From the NCBI GenBank assembly GCA_021298245.1, contig JAJTDZ010000001.1, positions 1 to 64,000 on the forward strand: a stretch of 64,000 bases of DNA. The letters run 5' to 3'. The stretch comes from Algoriphagus sp. GTDB lineage: Bacteria > Bacteroidota > Bacteroidia > Cytophagales > Cyclobacteriaceae. Of the stretch, positions 44,523-53,597 are shown piece after piece; position 1 is the first letter of the stretch, and the number at the start of each line of letters is the position of its first letter. The position numbers were made by a program, and so were the translations under genes. The notes below the pieces were generated by a model. The model worked only from the letters and a program-made list of their open reading frames with translations. It did not search any database and was not told the DNA's origin.

Positions 44523-46046
44523 ATGCAAGGCATGGATCAAACCTTAAAAGAAAAAATCAAGAGCCAAGGAATGCCAATTGATGCGGTCATGCAGCAATTG
44601 GAGCAGTTTAAAACTGGCTTTCCTTATTTGAAAATTATAGCCCCAGCTACAGCAAATCAGGGCGTACAGGTATGGAATGAACAAGAAACAAATCGATACC
44701 AAAATTTTTTTTCTTCTCTAGCTTCCAAAAAAAAGATTGTAAAATTTGTTCCTGCCTCAGGCGCTGCCAGTCGCATGTTTAAGGATTTATTTGCTTTTTT
44801 GGAGGGTAGTACTTCCTTCGAGAATAGTCCTTTTGTAAAAAAATTTATTCAGGAAATTCACAAGTTTGCATTTTTTGAAGATCTAGATAGGGTAATGACC
44901 GCACAGGGGTTCAATTTAACTCAAGCCTTGGCTACAAAAGACTACACTTCCATCGTATCTTCTTTAGTAAGGAATGAGGGCTTAGGGTATGGAAATCTAC
45001 CCAAAGGACTTTTAAAATTCCATGCCTACTCCGAGGAGCGTCGCACACCCGCCCACGAGCATTTGATCGAAGGGCTTCGTTATGGTCTAGGAAAAAATAA
45101 TGAAGTTCACATTCATTTTACAGTATCTCCTGAGCATGAATCTGGCTTCCGCTCTGAAATATCATCCTTGCTCCCAACATTGCAACAAGAAACGGGAATT
45201 CAATTTCATGTCAATTATTCACATCAAAAAAAGACTACCGATACCCTAGCGGTGGATTTAGAAAATCAGCCCTTTTTTGAAGAAGATGGCAGTCTGCTCT
45301 TTCGCCCCGCAGGCCATGGGGCTTTGTTAGAAAACTTGAATGAAATCCATGCAGACTTGATTTTTATAAAAAATATAGACAATGTTGTCCCAGATAGACT
45401 GAAAGAAATCACAACCAAATACAAATTGGCTCTGGGAGGATTTCTTCTAGAAATTCAAGAAAAAGTATTTGCTGCCTTGGCTGGGTTGGATGCCTCGGTG
45501 ACTGAATCAAATCTCAAGGCAGCGATTCGGGTCTATACTGAGGATTTAGGAGGGATTTTGCCAGAATCTGTTGCATCTGCCGATCTTGCTACTCAAACGA
45601 CCTTTATTAGAAAAAAACTTCATAGACCAATTCGGGTTTGTGGGATGGTAAAAAACACCGGTGAACCTGGAGGAGGACCTTTTTGGATACAGGAAGAAGA
45701 TGGTTCTCGCTCCCTACAAATATTGGAAACTGCTCAAATTAATCTGGAAGACCCTATTTCAAAGCAGCATATGAATTCTTCAACCCATTTCAATCCCGTA
45801 GACTTGGTCTGTGGAATCAAAGATTACAAAGGAAATTCGTTTGACCTACTTCAATTTAGAGACATGTCAACAGGATTTATCACTGAAAAATCAAAAAATG
45901 GAAAAGTAGTAAAGGCCTTAGAATTACCAGGCCTTTGGAACGGTGCAATGGCCCATTGGAATACCCTATTTGTAGAAGTACCACTTCTTACTTTTAATCC
46001 TGTCAAAACCATCAACGACTTACTCCGAGAAGAACATCAAGCGTAA
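44523..46046 (+). CDS. DUF4301 protein
   Basis: A 507-aa soluble protein with the DUF4301 pattern: KIVKFVPASGAASRMFKDLF near 73-92, AHEHLIEGLRYG, and a C-terminal GMVKNTGEPGGGPFW and STHFNPVDLVCG. The glycine-rich early motif recalls a nucleotidyltransferase signature, but no function is established. The start may be ATG 44523 or ATG 44532. It follows pxpC by 66 bases and converges with the WYL regulator. Confidence 0.85.
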   Translation: MQGMDQTLKEKIKSQGMPIDAVMQQLEQFKTGFPYLKIIAPATANQGVQVWNEQETNRYQNFFSSLASKKKIVKFVPASGAASRMFKDLFAFLEGSTSFENSPFVKKFIQEIHKFAFFEDLDRVMTAQGFNLTQALATKDYTSIVSSLVRNEGLGYGNLPKGLLKFHAYSEERRTPAHEHLIEGLRYGLGKNNEVHIHFTVSPEHESGFRSEISSLLPTLQQETGIQFHVNYSHQKKTTDTLAVDLENQPFFEEDGSLLFRPAGHGALLENLNEIHADLIFIKNIDNVVPDRLKEITTKYKLALGGFLLEIQEKVFAALAGLDASVTESNLKAAIRVYTEDLGGILPESVASADLATQTTFIRKKLHRPIRVCGMVKNTGEPGGGPFWIQEEDGSRSLQILETAQINLEDPISKQHMNSSTHFNPVDLVCGIKDYKGNSFDLLQFRDMSTGFITEKSKNGKVVKALELPGLWNGAMAHWNTLFVEVPLLTFNPVKTINDLLREEHQA

Positions 46047-46060
46047 ACCGAACCTATGGT

Positions 46061-46969
46061 TTAAAAATTTGCTTTATCCAACTGTTCTTTCAAATATGCC
46101 TGGAGTTCCTCCCCTTCTTCTACCTTTATCTCTCCCGGTAAACCCAAAATAAAGCGGGCTAATCCTGGCAAATGAGCCACCTTTCCCTCAAAAAAATATT
46201 GATTCCGATTTTTAATAGTGATAAAAGGTCTGGCATTGGGATGCTCTTCTACCATCAGTTGGTAAGCTTTTTTACTCAATTTAAGTTTTACAGCAAACTG
46301 TCCTTTTCCCGTAAAACCAAAAAGTGCTTGTTCGGGCAATTCATGAGATTCTTCTGATTTCCATCCTTCTGAGCTAAGTACAACTTCTCCAATACGCTCA
46401 ATTTTGAACATTTTCATGGAATTACTTTCTAGTTCGAAAGCATGAATATGTTCGTAATCAGAGGTAAAGCCAACAGGTTCCACCAAGCGATCAGACACGG
46501 TGTCGCTTTTCATAGAATAGTAATCCTTGAGCCAAAGCTGTTTTTTTTGTGCAATTCCGTGAGCTATCACATCCACCACCCTACCCCAATTGGCCTTAAA
46601 AAGTTGGTCACTACCTAATTTTACCTCTGAGCTAAGTTGCAATTTTTGTAAGAGAGAATCCCGAAGGAGGTTTCCTTTCCCTTGACTCTCTATCATGGAT
46701 TTTAACCATTGGTTTTCTTCAACCGAAAAGGTTGTTGAAGCTGCAGTGAGGTATTCGGGACGTTCTTGAAGTTTGTATTTGCTAAATTCTTTAACTACCA
46801 CAAAACCCAACGCTTCCAATAATTTAAAATACCTGTAAATGGTTCGCTCATCCGTTTCCAAAAGTTCTGCCAATCGATGAACTGGCTTCCCAATGGTGCC
46901 TTGAAGTAAATTGATGAGTTTGAATACGCGAAGAATTTTTTGTTGTTCTACCTTGCCAGACGTTGCCAT
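46061..46969 (-). CDS. WYL-domain transcriptional regulator
   Basis: A 302-aa regulator. The N-terminal winged helix-turn-helix is at about 10-65 (LAELLETDERTIYRYFKLLEALGF), followed by a WYL-type ligand-binding region from about 130 and a C-terminal extension. WYL proteins sense nucleic acids or small ligands and often control their own gene. A dyad and a TAnnTTTG element lie upstream. Its targets are unknown. Confidence 0.85.
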   Translation of the reverse strand: MATSGKVEQQKILRVFKLINLLQGTIGKPVHRLAELLETDERTIYRYFKLLEALGFVVVKEFSKYKLQERPEYLTAASTTFSVEENQWLKSMIESQGKGNLLRDSLLQKLQLSSEVKLGSDQLFKANWGRVVDVIAHGIAQKKQLWLKDYYSMKSDTVSDRLVEPVGFTSDYEHIHAFELESNSMKMFKIERIGEVVLSSEGWKSEESHELPEQALFGFTGKGQFAVKLKLSKKAYQLMVEEHPNARPFITIKNRNQYFFEGKVAHLPGLARFILGLPGEIKVEEGEELQAYLKEQLDKANF

Positions 46970-46986
46970 AGAAGAATTAGAAAATC

Positions 46987-46994
46987 CAAAATTA
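46987..46994 (-). promoter_or_regulatory. Minus-strand TAATTTTG promoter element for the WYL regulator
   Basis: Reading the minus strand, TAATTTTG matches TAnnTTTG exactly and lies 18 bases before the ATG. A TTG is not seen at the expected -33 spacing. Confidence 0.35.
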
Positions 46995-47023
46995 GGAGAA
47001 ATGGATTTACTAATTTAAAAAAA

Positions 47024-47038
47024 TGACACTAATTGTCA
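47024..47038. promoter_or_regulatory. TGACA-N5-TGTCA dyad upstream of the WYL regulator
   Basis: TGACACTAATTGTCA is a 5-bp inverted repeat with a 5-base centre, 55 bases before the regulator's ATG. Its place just upstream of the promoter element suits an autoregulatory operator. The role is inference. Confidence 0.35.
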
Positions 47039-47074
47039 AAATAGAAACGGCTTTCTCCATAAAAGGACGATATG

Positions 47075-47626
47075 CTACTTGGATATGGTCAAAGTAGTTC
47101 CAGATACAGAAGTAGTATACACTTGCAAGGCAGTACTAGCTGGACCTTGTACGACTTTTCCAGCAGTATCGAAAATAGAATTATGACAATTGCATATAAA
47201 TCGATTGTTGGAAAAAGACCAACTATCAAAACAACCGGAATGGGTACACACGGAGGTCATGGCCACATAGGTACCGCTGATATTGGCCACAAGGGTTTTT
47301 GCAGGTTCTATGAGTAGCCATCCTCCAGAACTTGCCAATCGGGTTTGAATGGTCAAATTGATGGCAATGGTAGACCCCGAAATAGTGATGCCATTCGAAG
47401 TAGATCCACCCCCAGGGGTACTTCCAGTTGGATCAGAGTCCTCAGAACTTACACAAGAAGTAAAAAATGCTACTCCAAAGCTGCTTAATACCGTGGCAAG
47501 CCCTGCTTTTTCTATAAAATTTCTTCTAGATACCGAAAGGTTTCCAGAACGTAAACATTCTTGAATTTTCTCTTGATTAGCCATAGTTTCAAATAGATCT
47601 TTCATTTTATAATCTATCTGAATCAA
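47075..47626 (-). CDS. Rieske [2Fe-2S] lipoprotein
   Basis: A 183-aa protein with a twin-arginine leader SRRNFIEKAGLATVLSSFG and a lipobox-like FTSC, then a Ser/Gly linker and a Rieske domain. Cluster ligands are in CTHSGC and CNCHNS near 124-147, both complete. It resembles periplasmic or outer-surface Rieske electron-transfer proteins; no cytochrome gene is adjacent, so the partner is unknown. The start may be ATG 47626 or one of two later ATGs. Confidence 0.85.
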   Translation of the reverse strand: MIQIDYKMKDLFETMANQEKIQECLRSGNLSVSRRNFIEKAGLATVLSSFGVAFFTSCVSSEDSDPTGSTPGGGSTSNGITISGSTIAINLTIQTRLASSGGWLLIEPAKTLVANISGTYVAMTSVCTHSGCFDSWSFSNNRFICNCHNSIFDTAGKVVQGPASTALQVYTTSVSGTTLTISK

Positions 47627-47643
47627 AAAAGTTTTGCAATGTC

Positions 47644-48171
47644 CTAAAAATGTTTTCGTTTTAGAAGTTCACTCACCACTACAGCATCTTTCAATGATTT
47701 GGGATTTTTCAAAAGCTCGGCATAAGGATTTACCTTTTCGGGTAAATTATCATAAGCAGTCCATTTTTTTCTTGCTTCTTCAGGCACAGAGGTAGCGAAT
47801 GCAGGATACGTTTGGACGATTTCTGCTTCTCTCGAAGATTCATACCGCTTGGACCACTCTTGTTCTTGATTAACCACCTCAATCAAGACAGGCTCCATTA
47901 TTTTTTTCTCTGTACTTACTTCAGGAACTGTCGGAAACACCGGAACTATTGGTTTTGGCTCAGGAAGGGGAGATTTTGGAAGTTCTGGAAGGCTTGGCAA
48001 CTGCGCTTCTCTAATTTCTTTTAAAAGTTCTTCAAAACTTGGCCCCTTTTTGGGCGGAATAGAATCTGACTCTTCCTCAGAAGTAACTTCTTCTCCCTTC
48101 TTTTTGGCTACTGCCCTATAGATGAAGTAGAGAACAATGACGATGACGTAGATAACTTGACCGAAGTCCAT
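47644..48171 (-). CDS. Membrane-anchored hypothetical protein
   Basis: With the start at ATG 48171 (MDFGQVIYVIVIVLYFIYRAV) this is a 175-aa protein with one N-terminal membrane segment, an acidic then Pro/Glu-rich linker (PPKKGPSFEELLKEIREAQ, many PxP), and a short C-terminal helical part. The track start 21 codons earlier adds a Cys/Phe stretch that is unlikely. The family is not recognised with confidence; position next to smc may be chance. Confidence 0.7.
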   Translation of the reverse strand: MDFGQVIYVIVIVLYFIYRAVAKKKGEEVTSEEESDSIPPKKGPSFEELLKEIREAQLPSLPELPKSPLPEPKPIVPVFPTVPEVSTEKKIMEPVLIEVVNQEQEWSKRYESSREAEIVQTYPAFATSVPEEARKKWTAYDNLPEKVNPYAELLKNPKSLKDAVVVSELLKRKHF

Positions 48172-48338
48172 GCACCAAGATAAGAGAATATCTGATGACC
48201 TAAAAATTGTCAAGACATAAAAGCAGGTGAACAACCTTTATTACCTTCGCTAAATAGCAGCCGTAAGTGAATAAAAAGAACTCTTTAATTTTTACTCAAA
48301 ATTTGTCCAAGATTGTATGCTCTTAATTAAGTTTATTA

Positions 48339-48368
48339 TTGCCAAATCCAACCTTTAGCCCTATTTTG
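48339..48368 (+). promoter_or_regulatory. Likely promoter of smc
   Basis: TTG at 48339-48341, a 20-base spacer and TATTTTG at 48362-48368, one base short of TAnnTTTG, lie 28 bases before the smc ATG. Confidence 0.4.
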
Positions 48369-48395
48369 AAGGCTTATTTGCAAGGAAATTAGTGT

Positions 48396-51300
48396 ATGCT
48401 GCTTAGCAAACTGGAAATCAAGGGGTTTAAGAGTTTTGGTGACAAAATGGTCATCCATTTTGACAAAGGAATCACTGGAGTGGTGGGCCCCAATGGATGC
48501 GGAAAATCTAACGTGGTAGATGCCATTCGCTGGGTATTGGGGGAACAGAAATCGCGTCTACTCCGGTCTGAAAAGATGGAAAATATCATCTTTAACGGAA
48601 CAAAAAATAGAAAGCCTACCAACTTAGCTGAAGTTTCTCTCACGTTTGAAAACACTAAAAACCTACTTCCTACTGAATATACTCACGTTACTATAACTCG
48701 CAGGTTTTACAGAAGCGGGGAAAGCGAATACCAAATAAATGGGGTGACATGTAGACTCAAAGACATCACCAATCTCTTCTTAGATACCGGAATCAACTCC
48801 AATTCCTATGCCATCATCGAACTTAAAATGATTGATGAGCTACTCAACGATAAAAATAATTCTAGAAGAGAGCTTTTTGAAGAGGCTGCGGGTATTTCAA
48901 AATTTAAAAATAGAAAGAGAGAAACCCTTCGCAAGCTTGAGGATACCGATGCGGATTTATCTAGAGTAGAAGACCTACTTTTTGAAATTGATAAAAATTT
49001 AAAATCGCTTGAAAAGCAAGCCAAACAAGCTGCTTCCTATTTTGAAATAAAATCAGAGTATAGGATAGCCAGCATCAACTTGGCAAAAAAATCCATACAA
49101 CAACAGCTACATTCCTTAACTGAGGCTCAAAGTACCGTTCAGAAGGAAGGGGATGCCAAGATTCAACTTCAATCTAAAATTTCAGCTTTAGAAGCTCAAT
49201 TGAGCGCAGGTAAAGCGGACTTACTAGTGAAGGAAAAATTGCTAGCCTCTAGGCAAAAGACATTAAACGAACATGTAAATACGATTAGAGGATTCGAGTC
49301 TGAAAAGAAAATCAAAAACGAAAGGCTTCGATTTTTAGAAGACAGAAGTTCTTCCCTCAAAGAACAATTGGATGGAGATAGAAAATCGGCCGAGCGCTCC
49401 AGTTTTTCGATAAAATCTTTACAGCAAGAAAAAGAGGCTGCTGAAAAGTTGTATGCTGAAAAAGAGCATGTAGTCACCCAACTAAGAGAGGAATTCGATG
49501 CTCAAAAAAGAATTACGCAAGAAAAGCAAACAGAGCATAAGGATATAACGCATCGCTTTGAACAAGTAAAAGAGCAAGTATATCAAGTTGGCAAGGAAGT
49601 AGAAATCAAACAAATTCAACTGGCAACGCTCAAACAGGAACTGGATCGTACATCTTCAGATACAGGCTCCCAAGAAGCTAATTTGGCAGATTTTGACCTA
49701 AAACTAGAAGAAATACAGCCACAATTGGAACTGGCTCAAGCCCGGTATAGCAAGATCCAAAATTTACAGGAAGAGCAGGATAAAAAGGTAGAAGAAACCA
49801 ACCGAGTCGTGGATTTGATCCGGGAAGAATTGGTAAATATTTCCAGGAAATTGGATTCAAAAACCAACGAGTACCATCTAACCAAGTCTTTGGTGGAGAA
49901 CTTAGAAGGCTTCCCTGAAGCTATCAAATTCCTGAAAAAAAATCCATCCTGGGGAAAAGACGTACCCCTACTCTCTGACCTACTGACTACAGAAGAAAAA
50001 TACAGGGTAACCATCGAGAACTATTTAGAAAATTACCTGAACTACTACGTGGTGGATACCGAATCCGAAGCTATTTCTGCCATCCAATTGCTAAGTGATG
50101 CTTCCAGAGGCAAGGCCAATTTTTTTATTTTAGAACATTTTAATCGATTTAAACCAAGCCAAACCAAGCTGTTTCCCAATGCCATTGCCGCTTCCGAAAT
50201 CATTGAGTTTGATGTCAAGTACAGCAGGCTTGTACATTTTATTTTAGACAATGTCTATATCGTTCCGGGTGAATACGGCGAATTTCCAAAAGACAATGAC
50301 TGCATTTTCTTGGCCGAAACTGGAAAATACATTCGAAAAAAATTCTCTTTATCTGGAGGCTCTGTAGGCCTATTTGAAGGGAAAAGAATTGGTAGAGCAA
50401 AAAATCTTGAAAAACTCGATAAGGAAATCAAAGAGCTAAATAAAAAAGTAAGTGCTACCCGATCCAATTTGGATCAAAAACTTAGCGAATTGAGTTCTTT
50501 AAAAGAGGTTAGTTTCAAAAAGGAACTTGAAGAAGCACAGGTAAGCATCAATGCATTAAATGCTACCTATGTGTCAGTGCGTACCAAAAAAGAACAACTA
50601 GCCGAGCTTTTGTCTTCCAATGCTACCAAGCGAGAAGATATCCTTGAACGGATCCATAGCATAGAGACCCATCTGCTTCAACTTCTTCCGCAGCAAGAAC
50701 AAGATCGTAGCCAATTTGAAGAATTAACTGCACTACTGGATAAAACCAAAATTGAACTAGAGTCAGAAAATAAACTTTTGGCAGAAAAATCTCAGCAATT
50801 TAATCAGGAGAATATCTCGTTTATCCAACAGCTCAATCGGGTATCAAGCATAGATCAAGAAATTGAGTTCAAGAACAATGGATTAGAAAGTACAAAGGAG
50901 CGCATGCAAAAAGCCCAAGCAGAGCTCTCCCAATTGGATGCAGAAATAAAGTCCATTTTTAATAAAAATGAACTTCAGGACGATGAGTTGGTGGAACTGT
51001 ACTCAGAAAAAGAGAGCCTAGAACAAGGAGTTAATGAAGCAGAGAAGGATTATTATGGAATTAGAGGAGAAATAGATGAGACCGATGCCTCCATTAGAAC
51101 TCTTCAAAAGCAACGAGAGCAAATAGATGAATTGGTAGTAGAAATTCAATCCCACATCAACGAAATACGACTCAAAATAAGTGGAGTAAAAGAAAGATTG
51201 ATGGTGGAATTCGAAGTGGATTTGGATGAATTGATTCAAGAAAATCCACACATGGATCCAGAATTTTCTGATTTTCAGGAAGAACACTTGCGGGAATTGG

Positions 51301-51935
51301 TTCGCAAACAAAAAGAGCGCCTAGACCGCATAGGACCCATCAATCCCATGGCCATGGAAGCGTTTGATGAAATCAAAATAAGATATGATTTTATCAGTGC
51401 ACAAAAGGAGGACCTGGTGAAAGCTAAAATTTCCCTTTTGACAACCATTGAGGAAATTGATCAAGTAGCAAAAGATACCTTTTTGGATGCCTTTTCGAAA
51501 ATTAAAGAAAACTTCGTCAAGGTGTTTAGATCCTTGTTTACGGAGCAAGACGATTGTGACTTGACTCTAGTGGATCCTAACAATCCTCTGGAATCACCTA
51601 TAGAAATCATGGCAAAACCCAAGGGAAAACGACCTCTGACAATCAACCAATTGAGCGGAGGAGAAAAAACCCTAACTGCCACTTCCCTATTATTTTCTAT
51701 ATACCTGTTGAAGCCTGCACCCTTTTGTATTTTTGATGAAGTGGATGCCCCGCTTGACGATGCCAATATTGATAAGTTTAATCACATCATTCAAAAATTT
51801 AGCTCTGAAAGCCAGTTTATCATAGTCACGCACAACAAGAGAACCATGGCCAGTACAGACGTGATTTATGGCATTACCATGATTGAGGCAGGTGTATCTA
51901 GGGTAGTTCCCGTAGATTTAAGGGAATTGGCTTAA
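48396..51935 (+). CDS. smc: Chromosome segregation protein SMC
   Basis: The 1179-aa condensin ATPase. Walker A GPNGCGKSN is at 31-39, long coiled coils run from about 170-500 and 670-1010, a hinge lies between about 510 and 640, and the C-terminal head has the signature LSGGEKTLTA and Walker B CIFDEVDAPLDD. It organises and separates chromosomes with ScpA and ScpB, which are not in the window. The length is typical. Confidence 0.96.
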   Translation: MLLSKLEIKGFKSFGDKMVIHFDKGITGVVGPNGCGKSNVVDAIRWVLGEQKSRLLRSEKMENIIFNGTKNRKPTNLAEVSLTFENTKNLLPTEYTHVTITRRFYRSGESEYQINGVTCRLKDITNLFLDTGINSNSYAIIELKMIDELLNDKNNSRRELFEEAAGISKFKNRKRETLRKLEDTDADLSRVEDLLFEIDKNLKSLEKQAKQAASYFEIKSEYRIASINLAKKSIQQQLHSLTEAQSTVQKEGDAKIQLQSKISALEAQLSAGKADLLVKEKLLASRQKTLNEHVNTIRGFESEKKIKNERLRFLEDRSSSLKEQLDGDRKSAERSSFSIKSLQQEKEAAEKLYAEKEHVVTQLREEFDAQKRITQEKQTEHKDITHRFEQVKEQVYQVGKEVEIKQIQLATLKQELDRTSSDTGSQEANLADFDLKLEEIQPQLELAQARYSKIQNLQEEQDKKVEETNRVVDLIREELVNISRKLDSKTNEYHLTKSLVENLEGFPEAIKFLKKNPSWGKDVPLLSDLLTTEEKYRVTIENYLENYLNYYVVDTESEAISAIQLLSDASRGKANFFILEHFNRFKPSQTKLFPNAIAASEIIEFDVKYSRLVHFILDNVYIVPGEYGEFPKDNDCIFLAETGKYIRKKFSLSGGSVGLFEGKRIGRAKNLEKLDKEIKELNKKVSATRSNLDQKLSELSSLKEVSFKKELEEAQVSINALNATYVSVRTKKEQLAELLSSNATKREDILERIHSIETHLLQLLPQQEQDRSQFEELTALLDKTKIELESENKLLAEKSQQFNQENISFIQQLNRVSSIDQEIEFKNNGLESTKERMQKAQAELSQLDAEIKSIFNKNELQDDELVELYSEKESLEQGVNEAEKDYYGIRGEIDETDASIRTLQKQREQIDELVVEIQSHINEIRLKISGVKERLMVEFEVDLDELIQENPHMDPEFSDFQEEHLRELVRKQKERLDRIGPINPMAMEAFDEIKIRYDFISAQKEDLVKAKISLLTTIEEIDQVAKDTFLDAFSKIKENFVKVFRSLFTEQDDCDLTLVDPNNPLESPIEIMAKPKGKRPLTINQLSGGEKTLTATSLLFSIYLLKPAPFCIFDEVDAPLDDANIDKFNHIIQKFSSESQFIIVTHNKRTMASTDVIYGITMIEAGVSRVVPVDLRELA

Positions 51936-51968
51936 CTCTACTATTCTAAATCATCACCCCACCATAAA

Positions 51969-52637
51969 ATGCCCTTATCTTCAAAAAATTGGTTCTTTGT
52001 CTTATTACTTACTGTAATCACTGGCAATCCATTGGTTTCTTTTAGCCAAACACCGATTCCTCCTATCCCCATGGAATTCATGTTTGGACAGGATCGTATG
52101 GATTACCAATTGGTGATGAAGAGAAATTTTACCCCTCAGAGCAAGTTTAGTGTGTTGGCTATAGCTGTTTTCTCAGAGAATTACGGAAAAGAAAGGCAAG
52201 TAGGTGATGCTGTCGTTATTCCCCTGCAGGTAAATTATGCCTTAGGCAACTCGGGTCTTTCCCTAGCTGCAGGCGCGGAAGCCAATTCCGTTGCTGGATT
52301 TTCTAATTTTTTAGGGCTGGCTCATAGTAAGGCTACTAAAAAGTTGCTTGCTATTACTGTCTTATCTTATCAATTAAAGGAATCTCAAGACCTGAAGCTA
52401 TTTGGACTTTACGAGTACAAACCGCCATTATCTGAAAATTGGTCCCTATACACAAGATTACAATTTACTTATAATCAAGGACTTAGGTCTTCTGTTAATA
52501 ACCGAAGCTTTATATACTTACGAGCAGGCTTAAAGAAAGGTCCTTTTGGGTTTGGGTTAGGAGCCAACCTAGACGCGTATGGTGCTTCAAAAATTCCCCG
52601 TGAGAATTACGGTCTATTTACCCGTTGGGAGTTTTAA
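51969..52637 (+). CDS. Putative outer-membrane beta-barrel protein
   Basis: A 222-aa protein with a signal peptide ending near SFSQ. The mature part alternates short amphipathic strands with turns (LAIAVFSENYG, LQVNYALGN, LYTRLQFTYN, FGLGANLDAYG) and ends in phenylalanine (FTRWEF), the usual C-terminal signal of outer-membrane barrels. I do not recognise a named family. It follows smc by 33 bases. Confidence 0.7.
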   Translation: MPLSSKNWFFVLLLTVITGNPLVSFSQTPIPPIPMEFMFGQDRMDYQLVMKRNFTPQSKFSVLAIAVFSENYGKERQVGDAVVIPLQVNYALGNSGLSLAAGAEANSVAGFSNFLGLAHSKATKKLLAITVLSYQLKESQDLKLFGLYEYKPPLSENWSLYTRLQFTYNQGLRSSVNNRSFIYLRAGLKKGPFGFGLGANLDAYGASKIPRENYGLFTRWEF

Positions 52638-52661
52638 AACCAGGAAAACCTGAGATAAAAA

Positions 52662-52706
52662 GTACAATCGCCGTACAATTTTTTACAATTTCCGTTCACA
52701 AACGGA
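52662..52706. promoter_or_regulatory. Phased direct repeats plus dyad upstream of DUF2807 gene
   Basis: GTACAAT at 52662 and 52673, TTACAAT at 52683 and GTTCACA at 52694 recur every 10-11 bases, one helical turn. The last overlaps a perfect 6-bp inverted repeat TCCGTT-CACA-AACGGA (52691-52706). Such arrays bind regulators on one face of the helix. A TGGCATA at 52773 recalls a sigma-54 -24 element, but a matching -12 GC is missing. Confidence 0.5.
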
Positions 52707-52798
52707 CAGATTACTACCCCTAATATTCATAAGGATTGAAATTTGGAGGTTTAAATTTTTTGGTCCATTTTTTGGCATAGAAAGGAAAAAATAATACG

Positions 52799-53515
52799 AT
52801 GCATACCTTCTCAAGCATTCTCGTTCTTGCGACCCTCCTCGCCACCCTCAATTGTTCCCATCGATCTAGCGATCAGACTGATGCTCAAACGAAAGAAACC
52901 AAACCTTTGGTAGGAGTTTCTGCTCTTAAAATTGATGGAGTATTCAATTTACATCTGATCCAATCGGATCAAGAACAAATAACTGTGGAGGGAAGCCAAG
53001 AGCTCGTTGATGAACTTTTGATTCATCAGGAAGGTAATGTCCTTGTTTTAGAAATAAGAAATGATCAGAGTTTTATTTTTGAAGATGAGGAACTTACCAT
53101 AACCGTTTCATTAGCCAAGCTTCATTCATTAGAATATAATGGGGTAGGAAATGCTAGAACAGAGGGAACTTTCAAAATAGATACCCTAGATCTTAGTGGG
53201 AATGGAGTAGGAAATCTAAATCTATCCTTAGAGGCCAATTCAATTACAGCAGATTTTGATATGGTGGGCAACATCACATTGGATGGAAGAAGCCAAAGTG
53301 CCAGCTTCATCAACAAAGGCATTGGTAATTTAGATGCCTCACAACTAGTAGTACAAGATTTAACGCTGACAAGTTCTGGTATCGGTAAGGTAGAGGTGAA
53401 CTGCACGGGTGATTTATTCTTGGAGGCAGACGGTATCGGTAAAGTAAGTGTTAGTGGCGACCCAAGGTTTACAAATAAAAGTGTCAGGGGATTAGGTAAA
53501 GTAGAGATAAACTAA
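52799..53515 (+). CDS. DUF2807 (putative auto-transporter adhesin head) lipoprotein
   Basis: A 238-aa protein with a lipoprotein signal, Cys19 in ATLNCS. The mature part is a repetitive beta-helix-like DUF2807 domain, with VGVSALKIDGVFNLHLIQ at the start and repeated GNGVGNLNL, KGIGNLDAS and SGIGKVEV turns. Family members are cell-surface or periplasmic and of uncertain role, often near envelope stress genes. A phased repeat array lies about 100 bases upstream. Confidence 0.85.
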   Translation: MHTFSSILVLATLLATLNCSHRSSDQTDAQTKETKPLVGVSALKIDGVFNLHLIQSDQEQITVEGSQELVDELLIHQEGNVLVLEIRNDQSFIFEDEELTITVSLAKLHSLEYNGVGNARTEGTFKIDTLDLSGNGVGNLNLSLEANSITADFDMVGNITLDGRSQSASFINKGIGNLDASQLVVQDLTLTSSGIGKVEVNCTGDLFLEADGIGKVSVSGDPRFTNKSVRGLGKVEIN

Positions 53516-53597
53516 GCACGATAGAAAAAATACAGCCATCACTTAGGCCATTCCTCTTAAATTTTGAATTCCGCATAATTTCCCTGATTTTAGGGAA

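Noticed and set aside
52771-52790. Sigma-54 promoter before the DUF2807 gene
   Set aside because: A TGGCA is present, but no GC at the -12 position, and transcription would start on the ATG.
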